From the NCBI GenBank assembly GCA_945836835.1, contig CAMAML010000006.1:1-17421 (forward strand): a stretch of 17,421 nucleotides of DNA, in the 5' to 3' direction. Source of the stretch: an uncultured cyanobacterium. Its GTDB lineage: Bacteria; Cyanobacteriota; Vampirovibrionia; Gastranaerophilales; Gastranaerophilaceae. Both the position numbers and the translations under genes were made by a program. Below, one piece after another: positions 7,657 through 14,466 of the stretch. Numbering within the stretch: the first letter of the stretch is position 1; every line of letters starts with the position of its first letter. Under the pieces are notes generated by a model. That model did no database searches. It was not told where the DNA came from and worked only from the letters and a program-made list of their open reading frames with translations.

Positions 7657-7676
7657 ATAACATTTCTTAGTGTTAT
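7657..7676. promoter_or_regulatory. Operator-like inverted repeat in the divergent region
   Basis: ATAACA (7657-7662) and TGTTAT (7671-7676) form a perfect 6-bp dyad with an 8-base spacer; the flanking AAA/TTT extends it imperfectly. It lies just upstream of the leftward promoter and about 90 bases upstream of the rightward one, a usual place for a repressor or activator site. No T-tract follows that would make it a terminator. Confidence 0.35.
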
Positions 7677-7763
7677 GTTTTGTAACGACAGTGTGCAGCA
7701 AGGCTTTTCACCCTCTTGAAACCTTAAAAATTCACCCCGTTTTTACCCGATTGTGGAATTGTA

Positions 7764-7791
7764 TTACCCATATTTTATTTTATGGTAAAAT
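7764..7791 (+). promoter_or_regulatory. Candidate promoter of the thioredoxin-ccdA operon
   Basis: TAAAAT at 7786-7791 is a good -10 box, and TTACCC at 7764-7769, 16 bases upstream, is a weak -35. Transcription would start near 7798, leaving a leader of about 20 bases with a GGAG site at 7806-7809. The same TAAAAT box is used at the ribH promoter. Confidence 0.5.
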
Positions 7792-7819
7792 AGTTGTCAG
7801 TGAACGGAGAGTTTAAATT

Positions 7820-8215
7820 ATGAAAAAAAATATTATTACTGTTTTATTGATACTTGTAGTGCCTGTTTTGGCATACTTTTTAATGACTGCATTCAATAAA
7901 GACGAGGTTTCTCAGGCGGTTGCACAACCTGCAAAACCGCAGGTCATAAAGTTTACCTCGACCATGTGCCTCGACTGCCAAACCATGAACAAAATTATGA
8001 AAGAAATCTTCCCGAAATACGACGGGCAAATAGTTTTAACGGAAATTCAGGTTCAAGACGGTAAACCCTCTACCGAAGAGATGATTAACAAGCACAACGT
8101 TACCCTTGTTCCGACGATTATTCTCCTCGACAAAAACGGGAAACAAATAAAACGCATCGAAGGTGCGATTGAAAAAGAAGTTATGGACGGCTACTTACAA
8201 GGATTGTTGAAATAA
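7820..8215 (+). CDS. Membrane-anchored thioredoxin-like protein
   Basis: 131 residues. Residues 5-24 form an uncleaved-looking hydrophobic anchor (or signal peptide), followed by a short linker and a thioredoxin fold. The redox motif is C-L-D-C at 50-53 after a K-F-T-S-T-M strand, and the cis-proline is in L-V-P-T-I near residue 98. CcdA, encoded by the next gene with a one-base stop/start overlap, carries electrons from cytoplasmic thioredoxin across the membrane. This protein is the likely receiver, passing reducing power to disulfides on the outer face. Partner substrates could be apocytochrome c, a peroxidase or a sulfoxide reductase; none is encoded nearby. The ATG has GGAG 10 bases upstream. 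Confidence 0.85.
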   Translation: MKKNIITVLLILVVPVLAYFLMTAFNKDEVSQAVAQPAKPQVIKFTSTMCLDCQTMNKIMKEIFPKYDGQIVLTEIQVQDGKPSTEEMINKHNVTLVPTIILLDKNGKQIKRIEGAIEKEVMDGYLQGLLK

Positions 8216-8919
8216 TGACAAATTACGTTGAATTGTTTACGGGTTCAAACAGCATAATTCTGCTCTACGGAATGTCGTTGGCGGGCGGGCTTGTGGCGTC
8301 AATTTCGCCCTGCACGCTTGCCATGCTCCCGATAATCGTCGGATACGTCGGCGGGTATTCCAAAGAAAAACCTATAAAAACCTTCCTCCAGCTCCTGTTT
8401 TTTATAATCGGGACGGCGATAGTTTTTTCCGTCATAGGGGTTATCTGTGCCGTGACGGGAAAAGTTTTTGTCTCGTTTGCGGGAAGCTATTTTAGCTTAA
8501 TCTTGTCAAGCATAATCATGATTGCGGGCTTAAAGCTCGTCGGGTTCCTGGACTTTGAACTTCCCGTAATAATCAAGGAAATGCCGAAAAACAACGGCAC
8601 AAACACCTTTCTCTACCCGCTCATCTTGGGAGGAGTGTTTGCGTTAGCGGGAACCCCTTGTTCCACCCCTATTTTAGCCGCAATAATGGCGTTTGCCTCG
8701 ATGTCCGCAAGTCTTACCCAGTCCGTCATAATGCTCTTCCTCTTCTCGCTCGGGCAGGGCTTAATCCTCGTCTTTGCAGGCGTTTTAACCTCCAAATTAA
8801 AATCAAATCCTAAGTTTTATAAATTCACCAACGGACTTTTAAAATTCAGCGGATACCTGCTTATTTTGACCTCTCTGTTTATTTTTTATAAAATATTTTC
8901 ACCACTGCTTGTCAAATAA
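8215..8919 (+). CDS. ccdA: CcdA/DsbD-family transmembrane electron carrier
   Basis: 234 residues with about six hydrophobic segments, the size of stand-alone CcdA. The two functional cysteines sit in the expected family motifs: S-P-C-T at 31-34 in the first segment (Cys33), and G-T-P-C-S-T-P at 146-152 in the fourth (Cys149). They form the disulfide that shuttles electrons from the cytosol to the outside. The start overlaps the stop of the thioredoxin gene (TAATG), so the pair is translated together and surely works together. Heme-lyase genes for cytochrome c are not in view, so the final acceptor is open. The last codons contain the -35 box of the ribH promoter. Confidence 0.88.
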   Translation: MTNYVELFTGSNSIILLYGMSLAGGLVASISPCTLAMLPIIVGYVGGYSKEKPIKTFLQLLFFIIGTAIVFSVIGVICAVTGKVFVSFAGSYFSLILSSIIMIAGLKLVGFLDFELPVIIKEMPKNNGTNTFLYPLILGGVFALAGTPCSTPILAAIMAFASMSASLTQSVIMLFLFSLGQGLILVFAGVLTSKLKSNPKFYKFTNGLLKFSGYLLILTSLFIFYKIFSPLLVK

Positions 8920-8937
8920 CCAAAATTGTAGTAAAAT
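8909..8937 (+). promoter_or_regulatory. ribH promoter inside the end of ccdA
   Basis: TTGTCA (8909-8914) and TAAAAT (8932-8937) are spaced by 17 bases, a near-consensus sigma-70 pair. The -35 box lies within the last codons of ccdA. Transcription would begin near 8944, giving a leader of under 30 bases, too short for an FMN riboswitch. Confidence 0.7.
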
Positions 8938-8971
8938 GGTTTTGGTAAATTAGGATATGTGGAGAAAATCG

Positions 8972-9433
8972 ATGAAAACATTTGAAGGTCAGCTCATAGC
9001 CGGTGATGAAAAATTCTGCATCGTCATCTCAAGGTTTAACGATTTTATCGGTTCAAAGTTGCTCTCGGGTGCGATTGACGAACTCTTACGTCACGGCGTC
9101 AGCTCGGACAACATTGATATAGTAAAGGTTCCGGGAGCATTTGAAATCCCGCTTGCGGCTCTAAAATGTGCCAAAACAAAAAAGTACGGGGCAATAATCA
9201 CCCTCGGAGCAATTATCAAAGGGGCAACCGCCCATTTTGAATACGTTAGTGCGGAATTGTCCAAAGGGATTGCAAGCGTCAGCCTGCAAACCGAAGTTCC
9301 CGTAATTTTCGGGGTGCTTACGACCGAAAACATCGAGCAGGCAATAGAGCGTGCGGGGACAAAGGCGGGCAACAAAGGTGCCGACGCCGCTAAAGCCGCA
9401 ATCGAGACCGCAAATCTTATGAAATTATTTTAA
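8972..9433 (+). CDS. ribH: 6,7-dimethyl-8-ribityllumazine synthase
   Basis: Lumazine synthase joins 5-amino-6-ribitylaminouracil and 3,4-dihydroxy-2-butanone 4-phosphate, the next-to-last step of riboflavin synthesis. The protein is 153 residues from the ATG at 8972. An ATG at 8957 is rejected: GGAG at 8961-8964 serves the later one, and the protein then aligns from M-K-T-F-E-G-Q onward with known family N-termini. Motifs are S-R-F-N-D-F near residues 19-24, V-P-G-A-F-E-I-P-L-A, the phosphate/substrate loop G-A-I-I-K-G-A-T-A-H-F-E (His is the catalytic base), and F-G-V-L-T-T-E-N-I-E-Q-A, followed by R-A-G-T-K-A-G-N-K-G. No other rib genes are adjacent, so the pathway is dispersed. Confidence 0.96.
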   Translation: MKTFEGQLIAGDEKFCIVISRFNDFIGSKLLSGAIDELLRHGVSSDNIDIVKVPGAFEIPLAALKCAKTKKYGAIITLGAIIKGATAHFEYVSAELSKGIASVSLQTEVPVIFGVLTTENIEQAIERAGTKAGNKGADAAKAAIETANLMKLF

Positions 9434-9472
9434 TCAATCTGTTTCGGGAGTAAAAGGGTTTGCTTAAAAAAT

Positions 9473-9495
9473 AATGAAATATAATCCGTTTCATT
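9473..9495 (+). promoter_or_regulatory. murQ -10 box enclosed by a perfect dyad (possible operator)
   Basis: A perfect TATAAT at 9480-9485 lies inside a 7-bp inverted repeat, AATGAAA (9473-9479) and TTTCATT (9489-9495). The upstream -35 region is weak (TTGCTT at 9460-9465, spacing only 14). A weak -35 and a dyad over the -10 box suggest regulated transcription. Start would be near 9492, with a leader of about 64 bases. Confidence 0.5.
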
Positions 9496-9555
9496 GCCTC
9501 CATAGAGTAAATCCTTCCCGTTTTTATTAAAATCATTATTATAAGGAGTATTTAT

Positions 9556-10449
9556 ATGAGCGAAGTTATCACGGAGTATCGGAACGAAAACACAAAAGAC
9601 ATCGACATCCTCTCAACAAGAGAAATAGTCTCAAAGATGAACAACGAGGATAAGCTCGTTGCACTTGCCGTAGAAGACGCCTGCGACGAAATCGCACAAG
9701 CAATCGACATCATCTCTCGTCAGTTCTTAAAAGGTGGTCGCCTGTTCTACTTTGGGGCGGGAACATCCGGCAGGCTCGGAATTTTGGACGCCTCGGAATG
9801 TCCTCCGACTTTCAGCACCGAGCCTGATATGGTTCAAGGAATTATTGCGGGCGGAAAAGACGCCATGATTAGTGCCGTCGAAGGTGCCGAAGATAACTTT
9901 GAACAAGGAAGAGCGGATGCCAAAGTCCTGACGCCGCAGGACGTTGCGGTCGTGATTTCCGCAAGCGGCAATCCTAAGTATCTTCTCGGGGTTTTAAGTG
10001 CAGCCGATGACATAGGTTGTAACACAATCGCCGTAACCTGCAACTCCAAGGGCAAAATCGCCGAAGAGGCGGAGCTTGTCATCTGCGCAGAAGTCGGGGC
10101 GGAAGTTATCGCAGGCTCGAGCAGGCTAAAAGCCGGAACCGCTCAAAAAATGATTTTGAACATGCTTTCAACGGGGGCAATGATTAAAATCGGAAAGACT
10201 TACGAAAACTTTATGATAGACTTAAAACCCGTCAACGAAAAATTAAAAGACAGAGCTATACGTATTGTTGCGGAAATTGCGGGCGTACGTTTGAGCGAGG
10301 CACTTTCGGCTCTGCTCAAGTGCGATTGGGAAATCAAAACAGCAATAGTAACGATTACGACGGGGCAGGACGTTGAGACGGCACGGCTCGAGCTTAAAAA
10401 GCACGGCGGGGTGTTAAGAAAGTTGATAAAGAAACAGTTAGCAGTATAA
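9556..10449 (+). CDS. murQ: N-acetylmuramic acid 6-phosphate etherase
   Basis: MurQ cleaves the lactyl ether of MurNAc-6-phosphate to give GlcNAc-6-phosphate and D-lactate, in cytoplasmic peptidoglycan recycling. The 297-residue length matches the family. The SIS sugar-phosphate domain shows F-G-A-G-T-S-G-R-L-G at 66-75, then D-A-S-E-C-P-P-T with catalytic Glu81. E-G-A-E-D at 109-113 supplies the second family glutamate (Glu112, equivalent to E. coli Glu114). S-A-S-G-N lies near 138 and a G-S-S-R-L-K-A-G-T-A-Q-K segment near 194-205. AAGGAG at 9543-9548 sets the start. gpsA follows 18 bases later in the same transcript. No MurP transporter or MurR regulator is nearby, so the substrate probably comes from internal turnover or another uptake route. 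Confidence 0.96.
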   Translation: MSEVITEYRNENTKDIDILSTREIVSKMNNEDKLVALAVEDACDEIAQAIDIISRQFLKGGRLFYFGAGTSGRLGILDASECPPTFSTEPDMVQGIIAGGKDAMISAVEGAEDNFEQGRADAKVLTPQDVAVVISASGNPKYLLGVLSAADDIGCNTIAVTCNSKGKIAEEAELVICAEVGAEVIAGSSRLKAGTAQKMILNMLSTGAMIKIGKTYENFMIDLKPVNEKLKDRAIRIVAEIAGVRLSEALSALLKCDWEIKTAIVTITTGQDVETARLELKKHGGVLRKLIKKQLAV

Positions 10450-10467
10450 GAAAAGAGGGTATTATAT

Positions 10468-11469
10468 ATGAAATTAACGGTTTTAGGTGCGGGATGCTGG
10501 GGGCTGACGTTGGCATGGTTGTTGACGGACAATTTTGAAGAGATTACCGTCTGGGGACGGGCATGCGACCTCACGGAAGATTTAATCAAAAACAAACACA
10601 CCTCCAAGCCGTTAGAGGTTCAGCTCAACGAAAAAATAGAGATAACCTCGGATTTAGCAGCGGCGATAAAAGACGCCGACATAATCCTCTCGGTTGTTGC
10701 GACCTCGGGAACCCGTGACGTTTGCGAAAACCTCAAAAAATCGGGAATAAACTCCGAACAAATTCTCGTCAACGCCTCAAAAGGTATCGAGTTGCCGTCA
10801 CTTTTAAGGATGTCCGAAGTTATAAAAGACGTTCTTCCTGACCAAAAACTTGCGATCCTCTCGGGACCTACTTTGGCAAAAGAAGTTTTGGCGGGAAAAC
10901 CGACCGCTGCGTGCGTTGCAAGCGAAGATATGAAGGTTGCGGAATTTGTCCAGCGTGCGTGCAACGTCTCGGGTAAATTTAGGCTTTACACAAACTCGGA
11001 CGTAATCGGGGTCGAACTTGGCGGAAGTTTAAAGAACGTTATCGCAATAGCGTCCGGGTTTGCACACGCAATGAACCTCGGGGACAACTGTGCGGGAACT
11101 CTTCTCACCCGTGGTATGGCGGAAATTGTCAGGGTAAGTATTCAGCTCGGTGCAAACCCGTCCACCCTCTACGGGCTTTCCGGCATGGGGGATTTGATTG
11201 CGACCTGCTCAAGTCCGATGTCGAGAAATTACACAGTCGGCTCAATGCTCGGACAGGGGAAAAAAATCGACGATATTTTGCGTGAACTAGGCTCTGTCGC
11301 CGAAGGTGTCAAAACCTCAAAGGCTATCTGCGAATTGGCAAAGAAATTGGACATCGAAGTCCCGGTCTCCAATGCCATTTACGAGGCGGTGTATACGGAC
11401 ATCACCCCGGATGAACTCCTCGCAAAGCTCATGAACAGAAAGCTCAAAGAAGAAGAAAAATATGTGTAG
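10468..11469 (+). CDS. gpsA: NAD(P)H-dependent glycerol-3-phosphate dehydrogenase
   Basis: GpsA reduces dihydroxyacetone phosphate to sn-glycerol 3-phosphate, the backbone of phospholipids. 333 residues, family length. The N-terminal Rossmann motif is G-A-G-C-W-G at 7-12. A-S-K-G-I-E (103-108) and S-G-P-T-L-A-K-E-V (132-140) are family signatures; the usual Phe after Thr is Leu here. Catalytic Lys189 lies in G-G-S-L-K-N-V, and G-L-S-G-M-G-D-L follows in the helical C-terminal domain. A GAGGG site lies 8 bases before the ATG, and the gene is probably co-transcribed with murQ. No clear intrinsic terminator is seen after it; a structured repeat element follows. Confidence 0.96.
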   Translation: MKLTVLGAGCWGLTLAWLLTDNFEEITVWGRACDLTEDLIKNKHTSKPLEVQLNEKIEITSDLAAAIKDADIILSVVATSGTRDVCENLKKSGINSEQILVNASKGIELPSLLRMSEVIKDVLPDQKLAILSGPTLAKEVLAGKPTAACVASEDMKVAEFVQRACNVSGKFRLYTNSDVIGVELGGSLKNVIAIASGFAHAMNLGDNCAGTLLTRGMAEIVRVSIQLGANPSTLYGLSGMGDLIATCSSPMSRNYTVGSMLGQGKKIDDILRELGSVAEGVKTSKAICELAKKLDIEVPVSNAIYEAVYTDITPDELLAKLMNRKLKEEEKYV

Positions 11470-11489
11470 TGGAATAGTGATTAAGTTTT

Positions 11490-11800
11490 AGCGGGGGATA
11501 GGGATTGGTGAAACCTCCCAATAACCGTAAAATTTAGCCCTCCCCATACGAGGGGCGGATTTTGCGTAGAGTGTAGTGAGCAGAGCGAACGAACTCGAAG
11601 GCGAGCGGCGGCAGAGAGCGGAGCAATTTGTTTGGAGGAACAGAGTTCCGAAAACAAATTGCGGAGGCTCGTTTAACGCCGCCGCGAAGAAAAGCGCGGA
11701 GCTGAGTGAACGGTAGTTTGTGGCAACAAACGTAGTGAACGACAGCGTAGCGTGGAGCAATAATCCAAGACAAGGGGGCGAACAATACAAAATTTACCTT
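11490..11800. repeat. Structured purine-rich intergenic element with nested inverted repeats
   Basis: This fills most of the gap between gpsA and the next gene. Its centre is a long hairpin: GCAATTTGTTT (11623-11633) pairs perfectly with AAACAAATTGC (11652-11662), and inside them GGAAC pairs with GTTCC around an AGA loop (11637-11649). Around this, GCGGCGGC (11605-11612) pairs with GCCGCCGC (11678-11685). To the right, GTTTGT and ACAAAC (11716-11731) form another stem. Near the ends, GTAAAATTT (11527-11535) and AAAATTTAC (about 11790-11798) are near-inverted copies. Composition (GAGCG/GAACG words) differs from neighbouring genes. It could be a REP/MITE-type repeat or a structured RNA; the exact ends are guesses. 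Confidence 0.6.
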
Positions 11801-11831
11801 AATTAAACGATGTCTTTTTCCCAAAAATCAT

Positions 11832-11837
11832 TATAAT
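11832..11837 (+). promoter_or_regulatory. -10 box placed for a leaderless transcript
   Basis: A perfect TATAAT ends 6 bases before the ATG at 11844, so transcription would begin at or next to the A of the start codon. No ribosome-binding site precedes this ATG. No good -35 is visible (the region 11809-11814 reads GATGTC). Confidence 0.45.
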
Positions 11838-11843
11838 CATAGT

Positions 11844-12485
11844 ATGAGAAAGTTGTGTTTAATTTTATCGTTAATATTTGCATTGCAGACAAGTGCCTAC
11901 GGCGCGTTTTTCAAAAAAAACGACGTGAAGACCGAGACCTCGAACGGTTACGTCGGGACTTTGCCGAACCTTAAAAATAACGTCACCCCCGAAGAGCCTC
12001 AAAAGGCAATGCCCGTGTTTGACAAAACCACGACTTTTCACTCCGAAAACTCGATAAAGCCCACCCCGACCGACGATCCGTCGTTTGTGAACATTATTTT
12101 AAAACAGGACAAGATGTCCCCTTATGTTTCGGATTTGCAGGAATTTATCGATATGTTCGAGCAGATTTTGGACTCGGTTGAGAACAACGAACCAAATCAA
12201 CGCTTTGCCTCAAGGGTTTATTATCTGAATATTAACACGAATTATTTTATGGACAAGTACGAGGGTAGAACCGAAAGTTCATATGAGTCTTACAAAAAGA
12301 TTGTCGAGATAAGCAACCGCACAAAAGAAATTTCGCAGCTGAGAGCGGATGCGGAAAAATACAAACGCTACCTTGCGTATACGGACACGGGAAGCATTTA
12401 CAGCCAAAACAACATCGACAAAGAACTGGACGGACTGAAAATCGACATCGAACGCGCAATCACGGTCTTAAAGAACACGAGATGA
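11844..12485 (+). CDS. Secreted protein of unknown function
   Basis: 213 residues, not recognised. Residues 1-20 form a classic signal peptide (basic Arg-Lys, a hydrophobic stretch, then A-Y-G before Ala21), with no lipobox Cys, so the mature protein is probably periplasmic or exported. Residues 21-85 are Pro/Thr/Asn-rich and look disordered. Residues 90-213 are mostly charged helix and probably a coiled coil, with two Tyr-rich stretches (V-Y-Y-L-N-I-N-T-N-Y-F near 135-145). No Cys remains in the mature part. The ATG lacks a ribosome site and sits just after a TATAAT box. The start is kept because it gives the signal peptide. A structural envelope role is possible but unproven. Confidence 0.7.
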   Translation: MRKLCLILSLIFALQTSAYGAFFKKNDVKTETSNGYVGTLPNLKNNVTPEEPQKAMPVFDKTTTFHSENSIKPTPTDDPSFVNIILKQDKMSPYVSDLQEFIDMFEQILDSVENNEPNQRFASRVYYLNINTNYFMDKYEGRTESSYESYKKIVEISNRTKEISQLRADAEKYKRYLAYTDTGSIYSQNNIDKELDGLKIDIERAITVLKNTR

Positions 12486-12497
12486 GTGTTTGTTTTG

Positions 12498-12518
12498 CAC
12501 TCCCCCGTAGGAGAGGGC
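12498..12518. repeat. Short GC-rich palindrome related to one in the 11.5-kb element
   Basis: On the minus strand this reads GCCCTCTCCTACGGGGGAG, which aligns with GCCCTCCCCATACGAGGGG at 11537-11555 on the plus strand apart from one gap and a few substitutions. Both are imperfect hairpins in gene-free DNA, in opposite orientation. An adjacent GAGTG/CACTC stem (12484-12502) overlaps it. The rest of 12486-12621 shows no gene and no convincing promoter. Confidence 0.4.
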
Positions 12519-12621
12519 TTAAAAAATCATGTTTTTGTAGGATTGAATTTTTTAGCGTCTCAGGTAAAGTTATTATGGAAGCGATTTGTTTATCATAGTA
12601 TTTTCCCGTTCGGAGTTACAA

Positions 12622-13605
12622 ATGTTATCAGAAGAAATATATTACTATAAGATAAAATTTACTGACATCTACCAACACGTTGTACTTCCTGCCTTGAGAA
12701 TTGTGGAAAATGACAGAAAAAAATGGCAGGAAAGTGCTTTTCAGTTTAAACAGGGTACCGTTGTTTTCGTGACGGTAATGTTTATATTTGTAAATTTATA
12801 CATCTCTTCCAGACTTTCGCCACGAGAAATTGCCGCTCCGAGTTGGATTGATAACGTTATTATAATGTGGACAACTCCCGAAGTGCTGTTGTTTTTGGTG
12901 CTTGCCAGCATTGTCGGCGGGATATTGTGCTACTCATTGTCCCTCATTTGCAAGACAAAGTTTGAAGAAACCTTAAAATCAAAGATTGTACCCATCGCCG
13001 TAAAAGCCTACGACACACTCAAATGGTCAACCGCTCCGATTATTCCCGTGGGCGAAATCGTCGCATCAAAAATTTTTGACAGTAAAAAATTGGCGATTGA
13101 AAGTATCTCAAACGGCGATACCTTTATAGGTTCTTTCAAAAATCATACATTCAAAATGTCCGAAATCATGCTCAACTATAAAAAAGGTGAAGGAAGTAAA
13201 AATTTCAGAGGGATAATGATTTCCGTCGAAATTCCGAGAAGAATACTCGGAAACACCATCGTCAAAAACGTCGACACAAACACTGCTTATGAATACGGCG
13301 AAATATCTTTGTTTGACGAGTTTTCCAAGTATTTTAAAGTTTTTACTACCGACAAACTCGAAGGCAGATACCTTGTTTCAGATGCGTTTTTGCAAACCCT
13401 CCAAAACTTGAAAAAAGCATTTTCCGCAGACAATGTCGAATGCAGTTTTTTTGAACACAGGCTTCTGATAACCCTTGAAACCACATCCCCGCTGTTTTTT
13501 GTCGGAGATTTTGACAATTCGGTCTTGGATACTAACCGATACACGTTGTTCCTCGACCGCCTCGTATTGGTTTTTGAGATAATCGAGGCTCTGAAAATTT
13601 ACTAG
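12622..13605 (+). CDS. DUF3137-family membrane protein
   Basis: 327 residues from the ATG at 12622, which has GGAG 6 bases upstream. A TTG 12 codons earlier has no ribosome site and is rejected. The N-terminal 40 residues are a soluble helical segment, followed by two membrane spans (about 45-63 and 87-110) with a short loop between them. The rest is a soluble domain like DUF3137. It has a G-S-F-K-N-H strand, R-G-I-M-I-S-V-E-I, F-D-E-F-S-K-Y-F-K-V-F-T-T-D, E-G-R-Y-L-V-S-D-A-F-L and a final helix, and these follow the family's order. The family's function is unknown. prmC starts 18 bases downstream and is probably in the same transcript. Confidence 0.7.
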   Translation: MLSEEIYYYKIKFTDIYQHVVLPALRIVENDRKKWQESAFQFKQGTVVFVTVMFIFVNLYISSRLSPREIAAPSWIDNVIIMWTTPEVLLFLVLASIVGGILCYSLSLICKTKFEETLKSKIVPIAVKAYDTLKWSTAPIIPVGEIVASKIFDSKKLAIESISNGDTFIGSFKNHTFKMSEIMLNYKKGEGSKNFRGIMISVEIPRRILGNTIVKNVDTNTAYEYGEISLFDEFSKYFKVFTTDKLEGRYLVSDAFLQTLQNLKKAFSADNVECSFFEHRLLITLETTSPLFFVGDFDNSVLDTNRYTLFLDRLVLVFEIIEALKIY

Positions 13606-13623
13606 AACTCAGGCAAAAGAATT

Positions 13624-14466
13624 ATGACAACGATTTTGGAAATTGTAAAAATTTTAACGGATGCGGGTATTCCCTCAAACGAGGCAAATATTGAGGTAAA
13701 ACTGCTTATCGAACACTTTTGCGGGTATTCGACAAAAGACATCATTATGGGAAAAACGCTTGATTACGAAAAACTTGAGACAGTCAAAGAAAAAGCCCTA
13801 CGGCGTGCAGAAACCCGTGAACCCGTCCAGCATATCATCGGACTTGCAGATTTTATGGGCGAAAAATTTATCGTAAACCCCTCCGTCCTTATCCCACGTG
13901 ATGAAACGGAACTGCTTGTCCGTCGTGCGGTCGAGATTATCAACAAACGAAACCTCAAAACCGCACTCGACGTCGGAACGGGAAGCGGGTGTATCGCCTG
14001 TATGGTCGCAAAACTTACGGACTGTCAAGTTATCGGGCTTGATATTTCAACGGACGCACTCAATACCGCACTCGATAACGCCTCAAGGCTCAATCTTTAC
14101 AACAAGGCGATTTTCAGAAAGTCGGATGTTTTCTCCAACGTAAAGGAAGGCGAAAAATTTGATATAATCATCTCAAACCCGCCGTATATCCCGATTTCGC
14201 AAAAAGAAACACTTCAGGAAGAAGTCAGGTTTGACCCCGAAACGGCACTTTTTGCGGGGGACGAGTTCGGGGTGGAATTTTACGAAAAAATCACCCGAAA
14301 CGTTCCCGCCGTACTAAACCCGAACGGGTATCTTCTTTTTGAGCTCGGTATCAAGCAGGCAAAACACGTCGCAGATATTATGACCGATAACAATTTCAAA
14401 GTCATTGACATCGTAAAGGATTTGTCGGGGATTAATCGGGTTATAGTCGGAAAACTTAACCCCTAG
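13624..14466 (+). CDS. prmC: Peptide chain release factor N5-glutamine methyltransferase
   Basis: PrmC methylates the glutamine of the GGQ motif in release factors RF1 and RF2 with S-adenosylmethionine, raising termination efficiency. 280 residues, family length. The N-terminal helical domain holds Q-H-I-I-G at 69-73 and I-P-R-D-E-T-E at 90-96. The methyltransferase fold has motif I D-V-G-T-G-S-G at 116-122, G-L-D-I-S near 138-142 for cofactor ribose binding, and the catalytic N-P-P-Y-I-P at 185-190. The ribosome site is weak (AGG 10 bases upstream), fitting translation following the DUF3137 gene. Release factor gene prfA, a frequent partner, is not adjacent. Its stop overlaps the stop of the convergent small gene in a CTAG palindrome. 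Confidence 0.95.
   Translation: MTTILEIVKILTDAGIPSNEANIEVKLLIEHFCGYSTKDIIMGKTLDYEKLETVKEKALRRAETREPVQHIIGLADFMGEKFIVNPSVLIPRDETELLVRRAVEIINKRNLKTALDVGTGSGCIACMVAKLTDCQVIGLDISTDALNTALDNASRLNLYNKAIFRKSDVFSNVKEGEKFDIIISNPPYIPISQKETLQEEVRFDPETALFAGDEFGVEFYEKITRNVPAVLNPNGYLLFELGIKQAKHVADIMTDNNFKVIDIVKDLSGINRVIVGKLNP

Noticed and set aside
8957..8971. Five-codon upstream ATG extension of ribH
   Set aside because: The ribosome site GGAG lies inside the extension and family N-termini align with the later ATG.
11488..11824. Two overlapping minus-strand open frames of 96-100 codons inside the structured element
   Set aside because: They have Cys/Ser/Phe-rich low-information protein sequences, overlap each other in different frames, and are explained by the stop-poor repeat composition.
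12498..12530. GC-rich stem after the secreted protein gene as an intrinsic terminator
   Set aside because: The stem is imperfect and followed by an A-run rather than a T-tract on the plus strand, with no T-tract on the minus strand either.
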